Origin: Nonomuraea sp. MG754425
Lineage (GTDB): Bacteria; Actinomycetota; Actinomycetes; Streptosporangiales; Streptosporangiaceae
DNA length: 64,000 nucleotides
Assembly: GCF_021699195.1 (NCBI RefSeq)
Contig: NZ_SSXE01000018.1
Span: 1-64,000 of the forward strand
Reading direction: 5' to 3'
Positions 7,208-16,165 of this stretch are shown piece by piece; the stretch's first letter is position 1; each line of letters begins with the position of its first letter. The notes under the pieces were generated by a model. The model saw nothing but the letters and a program-made list of their open reading frames with translations, had not been told where the DNA came from and searched no databases. The translations under genes and the position numbers were made by a program.

Positions 7208-10132
7208 ATGGCCAACGGTGACACGGTCGAGGGACGGGTGGTCTCCCCGGTCCTGGTCGGGCGTGCGGAGGAGCTTCGCCGCCTGGTCGCGGCGGTGAGC
7301 CGGCCGCCCGCCGTGGTGGTCCTCGAAGGCGAGGCCGGGATCGGCAAGAGCAGGTTGCTGGCGGAGCTGGCGGCGCTGCCCGGGACGGCCGATCGGCTGC
7401 TGCTGCGCGGGGGCGCCCGGCGTATCCGGGAGCCGTTCCCGCTGGGCCCGCTGGTGGAGGCGCTGCGCGGAGCCGAGGAGCCGCTGGCGCGGGCCGAGTT
7501 GTCGCCGGTGGCGGGCGCGCTGCGCGGTCTGCTGCCCGAGCTGGCGCCGGTGCTGCCGCCCGCGCTGGAGCCGCTGGACGATCGCGCCGCCGAACGGCAC
7601 CGGCTGTTCCGTGGGCTCGCCGAGATGCTGCGGGCGCTCGGCCCGGTGGTGCTGGTCGTGGAGGACCTGCACTGGGCCGACGAGCAGACCGTCGAGTTCC
7701 TGGCCTACGTGCTGGCGGCGCCGCCCCCGGGGTTGTCGGTCGTGCTCACCTACCGGGGTGAGGAGGCCGGCGCGGTCGTCAGGGAGGTGACCGGGCGGCC
7801 CGCCGACGCGGTGTTCCACGATCACATCCTGCTGAAGGCGCTGGACGTCGCGCAGACCGGCGACCTGGCGGCGGCGATCCTCGGGGAGCCGGGCGTCACC
7901 GACGACTTCGGCGCGCATCTGCACGAGCTGTCGTCGGGGCTGCCGCTGGCCGTACAGGAGCTGATGGCGCTGCTGCGCGCGCGGGGCGCGCTGATCAGGC
8001 TGCGCAGCGGGCGGTGGGCGCGTAAGGCGGTGGCGGAGCTGGACGTGCCGCCGGGGGTGCGTGACTCGGTGCGCGAGCGGGTCGCGCGGCTGCCGGAGGC
8101 GGCGCGTGCCGTGGCGGAGGCGGCGGCGGTGTTACAGGCGCCGGCGCGTCCGGCGGACCTGGCCCGGGTGTCCGGGCTGCCCAGGGCCGAGACCGTGGCC
8201 GGGGTGGACGAGCTGCTGGTGTCCGGGCTGCTGGCCGAGCAGGCGGGCGCGGTGGCATTCCGGCACGTCCTGGCGGCGCAGGCGATCTACGGCGCGATCC
8301 CGCTCGGACGGCGGCAGGAGCTGCACGCGCGGGCGGCGGCGGCCGTGCGGATGCTGAGTCCGGTGCCGCTCGGCCAGGAGGCCCACCATCTGCGCCAGGC
8401 CGGGCGGCTGGCCGACTGGGTCGGGGCCGCCGAGCAGGCGGCCGAGCTGGCCTCTCGGCTCGGCGACGACGCCGAGGCGGTGCGGATCCTGGAGGACGTG
8501 CTGCGCCACGCGCCGCTCGCCCCGGATCGCCGGGGCCGCCTGGCCGCCCGCCTGGGCTGGGCCGCCGCCCAGGTGCTGCGCCCGCCGCAGATCATCGACC
8601 TGCTGTCGCAGGCGCTGGAGACGGAGCAGCCGGGCCCGCTGCGCGGAGAGCTGAACTTCCTCATCGGCACCCTTCAGGAGAGGCTCGGGGTGGACCCGGC
8701 CGTGCAGCGCCGCACCATCGCCGCCGCCGTCGGCGACCTCGCCGACCGGCCCGACCTCGCGGCGTGGGCGATGGCGACGCTCGGCAGGCCGATGGACCCG
8801 GGCGTGCCGCTGGCCGAGCACGTCGTGTGGCTGGAACGGGCCCTGGAGACCGCGCCGCGCATCGGCGACCCGGTCGAGGAGGTGTTCGTCCTCGGCAAGG
8901 TCGCGACCTCCTTCAGCGGGTACGGCGACCCGCGCTGGCTGGCGCTGACCGAGGAGGTGCGCCGCAGGACCGGCGGCCGGCCACGGCACCGGCAGGAGGT
9001 GGGCGCCTACCGGTCCATCGCGGAGAACGCGTGCCTCGCGGGCGGCTATGAGGTCGCCGCCGAGTTGCTGGACGCGGCGATGCGGGGCGCGGCGGGCGAG
9101 GAGTCGTCACGTGAGCCGCGGTCGCGCTGCCGGCTGATCGCCCTGCTGCTGGCCTGCTGCCGTGGCCGCTGGGACGGCCTGGAGGAGGAGACCGCGCTGC
9201 TGCTCGACGAGTACGGCGGGCGCCCGTACGACCGCCTGGGCGCCGAGATCGTCGCGGCCTGCCTGGCGCTGGCGCGCGGCGAGGTCGACACCGCCAGGCG
9301 CGAGCTGCCCGAGGTCACCGGGAACGCCCTGGCCCATGGCGCCTACGAGCTGCTCACGCTGTCGGTGGCCGCGTTCCTGCGGTTGTCCACGGCGAGCGGC
9401 GAGGCCGGGGCCGCACTCGCGGCGACCGAGGCGGCCGTCGAGGTGTGGGAGGTCAAGGGCCTCTGGCCGCTGGCGGTGCGCGCGCTGCCCGCGCTGGCCG
9501 AGGCGATGGCAGCGGCGGGCCGGCGGGACGAGGCGGTCGCGCTGGTGGACCGCCTGTCGGCGAAGCTCGGCGGCCTCGACGCGCCGATGGCTTCGGCGGC
9601 GCTGGGGCACGCGCGCGGCCATCTGATCGGGGGAGACACGGAGGCCGCGGCGGAGTTCCGCGCGGCGGCGACCGGCTACGACCTGCTGGGGGCGCCGTAT
9701 GAGGCGGCCCAGGTCCGCGAGCTGGCGGCCGGACGGCAGTTCGCGGCCGGGGCCGCCGGGGCAGGGGAGCCGCTGCTGGAGGCGATGGCGGCGTTCCGCG
9801 ACCTGGCCGCCCGATGGGACCTCGACCGCGCCGCGCAGCTCGCCCGCAGGCACGGCGTGACGGTCAAGGGCCGCTACCCCGGCGGTCCGCAGGGCTACGG
9901 CGATGACCTGTCGCCTCGGGAGCGGGAGATAGCCGAAATGGCCGCCGCCGGGCTGACCAACCGGGAGATCGGCCGACGGCTGTTCGTCTCGCCCAGGACG
10001 GTGGAGAAGCACCTCGGCGCCGCGCTGCGCAAGCTCGGCCTGCGCTCCCGTACCGCGCTCGGCGCGCGTCTCGGGGACCCCCGTAGTGACCCACCCGGTA
10101 CGGGAACCGCGAATGGGGTGGCCTACCCATAG
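7208..10132 (+). CDS. LAL-type LuxR regulator with AAA/STAND ATPase domain
   Basis: The ATG at 7208, eight bases after GGAGG, gives 974 residues. Walker A (GEAGIGKS) is at residues 41-48 and Walker B in VVLVVEDLHWAD near residues 148-160. A long helical, TPR-like middle follows. The C-terminal LuxR helix-turn-helix starts near residue 900 (LSPREREIAEMAAAGLTNRE) and contains SPRTVEKHL. This order is that of large ATP-binding LuxR regulators (MalT/PikD type), which often control secondary metabolism or sugar genes. The same-strand micro-ORF and subtilase start 33 and 198 bp downstream, so local control or co-transcription is likely. Confidence 0.9.
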   Translation: MANGDTVEGRVVSPVLVGRAEELRRLVAAVSRPPAVVVLEGEAGIGKSRLLAELAALPGTADRLLLRGGARRIREPFPLGPLVEALRGAEEPLARAELSPVAGALRGLLPELAPVLPPALEPLDDRAAERHRLFRGLAEMLRALGPVVLVVEDLHWADEQTVEFLAYVLAAPPPGLSVVLTYRGEEAGAVVREVTGRPADAVFHDHILLKALDVAQTGDLAAAILGEPGVTDDFGAHLHELSSGLPLAVQELMALLRARGALIRLRSGRWARKAVAELDVPPGVRDSVRERVARLPEAARAVAEAAAVLQAPARPADLARVSGLPRAETVAGVDELLVSGLLAEQAGAVAFRHVLAAQAIYGAIPLGRRQELHARAAAAVRMLSPVPLGQEAHHLRQAGRLADWVGAAEQAAELASRLGDDAEAVRILEDVLRHAPLAPDRRGRLAARLGWAAAQVLRPPQIIDLLSQALETEQPGPLRGELNFLIGTLQERLGVDPAVQRRTIAAAVGDLADRPDLAAWAMATLGRPMDPGVPLAEHVVWLERALETAPRIGDPVEEVFVLGKVATSFSGYGDPRWLALTEEVRRRTGGRPRHRQEVGAYRSIAENACLAGGYEVAAELLDAAMRGAAGEESSREPRSRCRLIALLLACCRGRWDGLEEETALLLDEYGGRPYDRLGAEIVAACLALARGEVDTARRELPEVTGNALAHGAYELLTLSVAAFLRLSTASGEAGAALAATEAAVEVWEVKGLWPLAVRALPALAEAMAAAGRRDEAVALVDRLSAKLGGLDAPMASAALGHARGHLIGGDTEAAAEFRAAATGYDLLGAPYEAAQVRELAAGRQFAAGAAGAGEPLLEAMAAFRDLAARWDLDRAAQLARRHGVTVKGRYPGGPQGYGDDLSPREREIAEMAAAGLTNREIGRRLFVSPRTVEKHLGAALRKLGLRSRTALGARLGDPRSDPPGTGTANGVAYP

Positions 10133-10165
10133 TCCCCACTGGGGGGCGCGAACGACGCTTGTGGC

Positions 10166-10297
10166 ATGTCCGAAACCGACTCCACCGATGGCGAACCGGT
10201 CGGCGCCGACCCAGCGCCGAAAGGACCGGCGGGCCCGCCGGAGAAGCCGGCCGTCGAACCCCTCGAGGACGCCCCCGAAGGGTTCGAGCCCGTCTGA
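10166..10297 (+). CDS. 43-residue acidic proline-rich micro-ORF
   Basis: ATG 10166 to TGA 10297 encodes MSETDSTDGEPVGADPAPKG and then a Pro/Glu-rich tail ending EGFEPV. It is strongly acidic, lacks cysteine and has no signal peptide or membrane segment. The ribosome binding site is weak. It lies between the LAL regulator (33 bp gap) and the subtilase (33 bp gap), all on one strand. Codon third positions follow the local G/C bias, which supports coding. Possible roles are a leader peptide or a small partner of the protease; no family is recognised. Confidence 0.5.
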   Translation: MSETDSTDGEPVGADPAPKGPAGPPEKPAVEPLEDAPEGFEPV

Positions 10298-10330
10298 ACC
10301 TCCCCCCAGCACCCGAAAGGGCAGTTCCGC

Positions 10331-13300
10331 ATGTCCCCACGCAGATCACCGCATGATCCCCCTTCCCTCAGGTCCCGCCGCGCCGGCGCGCTCCTCGCGG
10401 CCTCGGCCCTCGTCCTCGGCACGCTCGCCGTCCCAGGCGGCCCCGCCCTGGCCGCCCAGGAACCCACACCCGCCACCCCGGCGACCGGCCAGGACACCGC
10501 TCAGGTCACCGCTCAGGTCACCGGCCAGGTCACCGGACCGATCGCGCTGACCGGGCTCGGCGAGGGGGACCGCACGGTCACCCTGATCACCGGCGACCGG
10601 GTGCGCCTCAGCGACGCGGGCGGCGGCACGTACTCCGTCCGGCCCGAGTCGAGCGTGCGCCCCGACGGCAGCACCGCCCAGCTCGCCACGCTGGCCACCC
10701 CGAAGGGCGTCTACGTCACCCCGAGCGACGCCGTGCCCGCCGTCAACGCGGGCCGCCTGGACCCGGAGCTGTTCAACGTCACCTACCTGGCCGAGAACGG
10801 CTACACCGACGACAGGACCAAGCAGTTACCCGTCATCGTGCAGTATCCCGGGCAGTACACCGCCAGGGCCGTCGCCGCGGCGGCCGAGGCCATCCCCGCC
10901 GGCGAACCCGTGCTCACACTGGAGAGCGTCAACGCCTCGGCGCTCCAGGTCAGCAAGGCCGAGGCGGGCGCCTTCTGGACCGCGGTGCGGGCCGTACCCG
11001 ACGGGAACGGGCTCGCCGGGCGGTCGGCGCTGCGCGGCGAGATCGCCAAGGTGTGGCTGGACGGCAAGGTCGAGGCCGACCTCGCCGAGAGCGTCCCGAT
11101 GATCGGCGCGCCGCAGGCGTGGGCCGGCGGCCATGACGGCACCGGCGTGAAGGTCGCGGTCCTCGACACCGGGATCGACGCCACCCACCCCGACCTGGCC
11201 GGCCGGATCGCCGACAGCAAGTCCTTCATCCCCGGCGAGGAGGTGCGGGACGGCCACGGCCACGGCACCCACGTCGCCTCCACCGTCGCCGGTTCCGGCG
11301 CGGCCGGAGGCGGCAGGCACAAGGGCGTCGCGCCCGGCGCCCGGCTGGTCGTCGGCAAGGTGCTGTCCGACCAGGGACAGGGCCAGGACTCCCAGATCAT
11401 CGAGGGCATGGAGTGGGCCGCCGCCTCCGGGGCCAAGGTGATCAGCATGAGCCTGGGCGGAGGCGCGAGCGACGGGAGCGACCCGATGAGCCAGGCGGTC
11501 GACGCCCTCAGCGCGTCGACCGGGGCCCTGTTCGTGATCGCCGCGGGCAACGAGGGCGAGGGAGGCGCCGAGACCGTCGCCACCCCCGGCACCGCCGACG
11601 CCGCGCTCACCGTGGCCGCCGTGGACAAGAACGACGCGTGGGCCCCCTTCTCCAGCCAGGGACCGCGCGTCGGCGGCGGCCTGAAGCCGGACATCGCCGC
11701 TCCCGGCGTGGCCATCACCGCGGCGCGCGCCGCCGGCACGGGCCTGGGCAGCCCGCTCGACGAGCACTACACCGCCCTGAACGGCACCTCGATGGCCACC
11801 CCGCACGTCGCCGGAGCCGCCGCGATCATGGCGCAGCGCCACCCCGGGTGGACGGGGCCGCAGCTCAAGGCCGCGCTCATGTCGACCGCCAAGGACGACG
11901 CGCTCAGTGTGTACAAGCAGGGCGCCGGCCGGGTCGACCTGGCCAGGGCGTACACCCAGCAGGTCTTCGCCACCACCGGCGGGATCGACTTCGGCGCCGT
12001 CGAGAGCGGCGCCGAACCCGCCACCCGGGAGGTGACCTACACCAACCTGGGCGGCGCGCCCGTCACGCTGACGCTCGCCGCGGACCTGCGCGAGTCGGCG
12101 GGCGGCGCGGTCGAGGGCGGGCTGAGCCTCGGCGGGACGACGCTCACCGTGCCCGCCGGAGGCACCGCCACCGCCACCGTCACCGTCGACCCCAAGACCC
12201 TGACCGGCCTGGACAACTACACCGGCGCCGTCACCGCGACCGCCGACGGCGTCCGGTTGCGCACCCCCGTGGGCGTCGTCCGCGAGGCGCCCAAGGCCAC
12301 GCTCACCATCCGCACCCTGGGCCGCGACGGCAAGCCGCTGACCCCCTGGGCCCAGGACACCATCGACGTCTCCGGCGACAAGGGCGTCATCGGCGGCGTC
12401 TCCGTGACCGCCGAGGGCACCACGGTCGTCCGCGTCCCGCAGGGCGTCATCAGCGTGGCCCAGTTCGTCGAGTGGGTCGGTGACGACGACCGGTTCAACC
12501 TGGCGATGCTCTCCGTGCCGGAGCTCAACGTCACGGGGGACACCGAGATCACGCTCGACGGCCGGAAGCTGAGCGAGGTGCGGTTCAGCACCCCGAAGCC
12601 CGCCGAGCCGCTGAGCAACTTCCCCAACCTGGCGTATCAGCGGACCGTGGTCAACGGAGACTCCTACATGGGGTTCACCTGGCCGCGCGCGCCTTACGGA
12701 GGGTTCGCCCGGCTGTGGGCGCTGCCCACCGAGAAGGTCACCAAGGGCGCCTTCCGCTTCCACACCCGCTTCACCCTCGGACAGGCCGAGGTCGCCATGA
12801 GCGTGCGCGGGCGCGACGGGCTCACCCTGCATCCGGTCCCCGCGCTGCACGGTTTCAACACGTTCGGGGTGCACGAGCAGAGTGACGGATACCCCGACTT
12901 CCGGCCGTTCACCGGGACCCGCGATGTGGAGGTCACCGACGTCGGCGAGGGCAGGCCGGAGGACCTCGCGGGCCGCGACCTGCGCGGCAAGCTCGTCCTG
13001 CTGGAGGCGCCGATGTCGACGGGCGTGTTCGGCGACACGTGCGGCGTCCAGATCGAGCGGATCGGCCCGATCCGTGACGCCGGCGCGGCGGCGGTCGCGT
13101 ACTTCCCGAAGCCCGGGACCGGCTGCGCGATCCCGCTGGGCTTCACGCAGATCCCGTTCACCGGGGAGGCCAAACCCATCGGCGTGCCGACGGTGTCCCT
13201 GCCCTCCCGAGACGGGCTCGCCCTGCGCGACCGGCTCACCGGCGGCAAGCAGGTGACCGTACGGGTGACCGGCACCGAGGAGTCCCCCTACACCTACACC

Positions 13301-14437
13301 TTCGCCCCCTACGAGGAGGGCCGGGTGTCGCGCTCGCTGCACTACACGTTCAAGGAGCGCGACCTGGCCAGGGTCGATCTGGACGTGCACGTCGTGTCCC
13401 CGCACCGCTATGACGACTGGCGGTACGCGGCCAGGCCCGACGACGTCCTGCCGCTGTCGGCGAACCTCGCCGGGTGGGGCGGCCCCAGGCTCACCCGGCA
13501 GGAACGCCGCGACTGGGTCGGGCCGCTCGACGGCGGACTCCTCTGGTCGCACGGCATGGAGGAGATGCGCGGCGCACCGGCGGACTTCCGCGTCCCGCAG
13601 TGGGCGCTGGAGGTGTTCGACAAGCCGGTACGCGTCCGGCAGCCCTGGATGGCCACGCCGCTCACTCCCGGCGCCGCGACCGGCTCGGCCAAGGTCCACG
13701 AGCTGGCCCGGCCGGGCGCCAACCTGGGTGCGTTCTTCCGGTGCATGATGTGCGTCCAGGGCGACAAGCTGTGGGCGGAGTTCGAGCCCAGCTACGGCTC
13801 CCCGGGAACCAGGCAGTACAGCGGCGGCTACTGGCCGGCGAACGACCTGACCAAGCCGGGCTTCGACGTCCGTCTCTACAGGGACGGCCAGGAGATCCCG
13901 CGCGCCGAGGCCGGCGGCTCGACCGTCCTGCCGGTCTTCACCCTGCCGGAGCGGTCGGGCCGCTACCGGCTGACCGCCAGGAACGACCGGCACGACACCG
14001 AGTGGACCTTCACCGCCCCGGTCGGGACCGAGCGCCTGCCCGGCTCGTTCTGCTCGTTGGACGTGCTGTACGGGACGGCTCAGCCCTGCCGGCCGGCTCC
14101 GGTCGTGTTCGTCAGCTACGACCTGGGCGACACGCTGGACGCCGCCAACAGCGTGCGCGCCGGGCGTACGCACTCCTTCACCGTGTCCGCCTACCACTCG
14201 CCGTCCGCGTCGAGGATGGCCGGCATCGCCGGTCTGAAGTTGTGGGCCAGCACGGACGACGGCGCCACGTACACGCCGGTCGCCGTCAAGCGCGGCAAGG
14301 ACGGCGCCTACACCGCGAAGACCCGCTATCCCGGACTCGGCGCCACCAAGGGCGCCGTGACCCTCAAGGTCGAGGCGTGGGACGAGGCGGGCAACACCGT
14401 CAAGCAGACCACCGTCCGGGCTTTCGACCTGCGTTGA
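10331..14437 (+). CDS. large secreted S8 (subtilisin-like) serine peptidase
   Basis: The protein has 1368 residues. A twin-basic N-region and hydrophobic core end near an Ala-x-Ala site around residue 42. A short AQVTAQVTGQVTG repeat follows near residues 58-70, then a pro-region. The subtilase triad is visible: Asp279 in VAVLDTGIDATHPDL, His311 in GHGTHVAS and Ser487 in NGTSMATPHVAG. Beyond about residue 540 there are beta-rich accessory domains, including a PA-like segment inserted near residues 870-970 (DLRGKLVLLEAP). The size fits the large actinomycete exported S8 peptidases. It probably degrades extracellular protein, and the LAL regulator upstream may control it. Confidence 0.9.
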   Translation: MSPRRSPHDPPSLRSRRAGALLAASALVLGTLAVPGGPALAAQEPTPATPATGQDTAQVTAQVTGQVTGPIALTGLGEGDRTVTLITGDRVRLSDAGGGTYSVRPESSVRPDGSTAQLATLATPKGVYVTPSDAVPAVNAGRLDPELFNVTYLAENGYTDDRTKQLPVIVQYPGQYTARAVAAAAEAIPAGEPVLTLESVNASALQVSKAEAGAFWTAVRAVPDGNGLAGRSALRGEIAKVWLDGKVEADLAESVPMIGAPQAWAGGHDGTGVKVAVLDTGIDATHPDLAGRIADSKSFIPGEEVRDGHGHGTHVASTVAGSGAAGGGRHKGVAPGARLVVGKVLSDQGQGQDSQIIEGMEWAAASGAKVISMSLGGGASDGSDPMSQAVDALSASTGALFVIAAGNEGEGGAETVATPGTADAALTVAAVDKNDAWAPFSSQGPRVGGGLKPDIAAPGVAITAARAAGTGLGSPLDEHYTALNGTSMATPHVAGAAAIMAQRHPGWTGPQLKAALMSTAKDDALSVYKQGAGRVDLARAYTQQVFATTGGIDFGAVESGAEPATREVTYTNLGGAPVTLTLAADLRESAGGAVEGGLSLGGTTLTVPAGGTATATVTVDPKTLTGLDNYTGAVTATADGVRLRTPVGVVREAPKATLTIRTLGRDGKPLTPWAQDTIDVSGDKGVIGGVSVTAEGTTVVRVPQGVISVAQFVEWVGDDDRFNLAMLSVPELNVTGDTEITLDGRKLSEVRFSTPKPAEPLSNFPNLAYQRTVVNGDSYMGFTWPRAPYGGFARLWALPTEKVTKGAFRFHTRFTLGQAEVAMSVRGRDGLTLHPVPALHGFNTFGVHEQSDGYPDFRPFTGTRDVEVTDVGEGRPEDLAGRDLRGKLVLLEAPMSTGVFGDTCGVQIERIGPIRDAGAAAVAYFPKPGTGCAIPLGFTQIPFTGEAKPIGVPTVSLPSRDGLALRDRLTGGKQVTVRVTGTEESPYTYTFAPYEEGRVSRSLHYTFKERDLARVDLDVHVVSPHRYDDWRYAARPDDVLPLSANLAGWGGPRLTRQERRDWVGPLDGGLLWSHGMEEMRGAPADFRVPQWALEVFDKPVRVRQPWMATPLTPGAATGSAKVHELARPGANLGAFFRCMMCVQGDKLWAEFEPSYGSPGTRQYSGGYWPANDLTKPGFDVRLYRDGQEIPRAEAGGSTVLPVFTLPERSGRYRLTARNDRHDTEWTFTAPVGTERLPGSFCSLDVLYGTAQPCRPAPVVFVSYDLGDTLDAANSVRAGRTHSFTVSAYHSPSASRMAGIAGLKLWASTDDGATYTPVAVKRGKDGAYTAKTRYPGLGATKGAVTLKVEAWDEAGNTVKQTTVRAFDLR

Positions 14438-14439
14438 CG

Positions 14440-14650
14440 GTGACCGGGGCGGAAGGCGGGCTCGTGCCGGTCGTCGAAGGTCTTCGGGAAGTCGTTCCCG
14501 TCGCCGTTGACGTCGCTCACCAGCGTACGGTCACCCATCGCGTACGTGGTCGAGCCCCGGACGAGGCCGCCTCCGCCCCGGCCCGGCAGGTGGAGGCGAT
14601 CGCCTGAGCCGCAGGCGGGATCGAACCGGTCGTACCTGAGCCTCTGGACG
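14440..14650 (-). pseudogene. possible remnant of a secreted VNGDGN-repeat protein
   Basis: One minus-strand frame reads STTYAMGDRTLVSDVNGDGN across about 14500-14560, resembling the VxDVNGDGxxD unit of FG-GAP/VCBS-type repeats in exported proteins. There is no plausible start, signal peptide or continuation, so this is at most a short relic, and the resemblance could be accidental. Confidence 0.3.
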
Positions 14651-14869
14651 AGATGCGCCGCCTTTCACCTCCAGGGCCAGAACCTGCCGATCGACAGGCC
14701 CTCTGAGGGAGACCCCCAGCGGAAGTGGTCGATTCGGTGCGGCAGATGAAACGGGCACCACCGGGCACTTTGCCGGCTGGCCCGTCGCTGCCAAGCACGT
14801 GGTGAAGGGCCCGTAAGAAAGGTGTGCCAGCTCGGTTTTCCGGGGCCAAACCGTTACCGACAACTACCC

Positions 14870-15110
14870 CAGCTTCAGGCCGCTGAACTGAGTCCAACCA
14901 CACCGGTCGTACTTCGCCGCGCTGGCCGGGGAGGAGCGCCCGACGAGGGCCTGAGCGGTGCACGTCGGCAACGTCGGTGACCAGGGCCTCCCCAGCGAAA
15001 TGAGCGATCTTCCCCGGCGATACACCATCCAGCCACACCTCGGTCGGCCCGATCGCGTCCATGCCCTCCAGCAGCTTGAACCGATCGGATCCACCACCAG
15101 CATCCGCGCC
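14870..15110 (-). pseudogene. Tn3-family transposase fragment
   Basis: The minus strand reads DRFKLLEGMDAIGPTEVWLD and GVSPGKIAHFAGEALVTDVA, resembling the conserved block (PxxKIxHFAGEARVTDA) of Tn3-family transposases. The frame breaks soon after, and neither the catalytic region nor 38-bp terminal repeats are seen nearby. It abuts an oppositely oriented IS5-like fragment, so this is a composite of degraded elements. Confidence 0.5.
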
Positions 15111-15130
15111 GGCCTGGCCTCGCCTCTCCA

Positions 15131-15406
15131 GACGGCACCGTCATCTGGACCTCCGGCGCACTGCCGGGCAGCACTCACGACCTGACCGCCGCCCGCATCC
15201 GGGGCGCACTGACACAGGCCGACGTCCTGACCCTGGCCGACCAGGGTAACGAAGGCGCCGAAGGCCCGGTCGCCACGCCGTACAAGGGCCGCACCAAGCC
15301 CCTCCCCCAGAAGACGGCCAATCGCTCTCACACACGGTCACGCGGACCCGGCGAACGTGCCAACGCCCAACTCAAGAGCTGGCGTATCCTCGGCAAGCTC
15401 CGCTGA
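15131..15406 (+). pseudogene. IS5/HARBI-type DDE transposase C-terminal fragment
   Basis: The frame reads DGTVIWTSGALPGSTHDLTA, later TLADQGNEGAEGPVATPYKG, and GPGERANAQLKSWRILGKLR before TGA at 15404-15406. This matches the central and C-terminal part of IS5-family DDE transposases (LPGSxHDLTAARI, ADKGYQG, ERxNAQLKxWRIL). The N-terminal half is missing, and a stop replaces the last part, so it is inactive. Confidence 0.7.
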
Positions 15407-15826
15407 GTGGCGGAATCCGGATCACGACGCCCGGCATGGGCCAAGATCGCCGTGATCGCTCGCGGTGAGCTTCCCCAGCACGCCCGCCGCGTGAAGTCGA
15501 TCACCGGCGAGTGCTTTGACGGGTGCGGACCGGGCCCTCGGCTCCTTGGTCGGCATTGTCGGCCGGAGAGATGATCCCGGTCTGTTCGGGTGCGCGTTGG
15601 GTACCCCGGATGGCTGAGGCCGTGGGTCTTGCCTGGCAGCGCGCCCGGCTCCCGGACGGCGGCACACCCACGCACTCGCTCCGCGACGGCCCGATGCGGC
15701 CAGGCCGGTGCACCTGCACCGGCCTGGCCGCGATGGCCTTCTGGCGTCAGGTCATGGACGAGGCCGCCGAGTAGGGCCGCCGCGGCAGCGGCTGTTGCGG
15801 TTCAGAGACCGTGTTTCTTCCTGGAG
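15407..15826. other. no gene recognised
   Basis: About 420 bases between two pseudogenes. Short open frames lack start signals and family features. Probably decayed mobile-element DNA. Confidence 0.35.
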
Positions 15827-16075
15827 TCACACCACCCAGGAGCTGGTGCAGTGGTAGGTCTGGCCGAGGCCGGAGGTCGCCGCGCAGGCTTTGTAATGCC
15901 AGTTGGCGAGGGTCCTGTGCGCAGTGGTGTAGGTCGTGTTGTTGATCCCTTCGACTGATGGTGACGGACTTCGTCTTCAGGTTGCCCACGCCCGTGGCGC
16001 TGGTCGGCGCGGACGACTGCCAGTAGTCCGCAGCCTGGGCGGTGGAGGCGGTCATGGCGAGCGGCGCCGTCCCCT
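15827..16075 (-). pseudogene. small secreted protein, frameshifted
   Basis: On the minus strand GTAPLAMTASTAQAADYWQS looks like the end of a signal peptide (Ala-Gln-Ala cleavage) and the start of a mature protein, continuing PTSATGVGNLKTKSVTI. The frame is then lost near 15945-15960. Another frame resumes INNTTYTTAHRTLANWHYKA and ends CTSSWVV at a TGA at 15827-15829. The two pieces together would make a secreted protein of about 75 residues with two cysteines. The signal-peptide N-terminus is also out of frame. No family is recognised. Confidence 0.5.
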
Positions 16076-16165
16076 CGAAGTGCGAAGGTTGCCGCCTCGC
16101 ACCGACGGCTGCTGAACCTCTGTCGCTCCGCCGGCGCCGATCCGCGTCATCGGATGGCCGGCTGT

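Noticed and set aside
10134-10144. CCCCA-C-TGGGG near the LAL stop as a LuxR binding site
   Set aside because: Only 5-bp arms of simple G/C-rich sequence; too weak to call an operator, though its place is suggestive.
10826-14197. Long minus-strand open frame opposite the subtilase
   Set aside because: A shadow of G/C-rich codons; the plus strand has signal peptide and full catalytic triad.
14760-14870. 38-bp terminal repeat for the Tn3-type fragment
   Set aside because: No sequence close to a Tn3 end (GGGG...TAAG) was found on either side.
15523-15774. Possible 83-residue protein in the relic zone
   Set aside because: No convincing start and no coding signature; embedded between pseudogenes.
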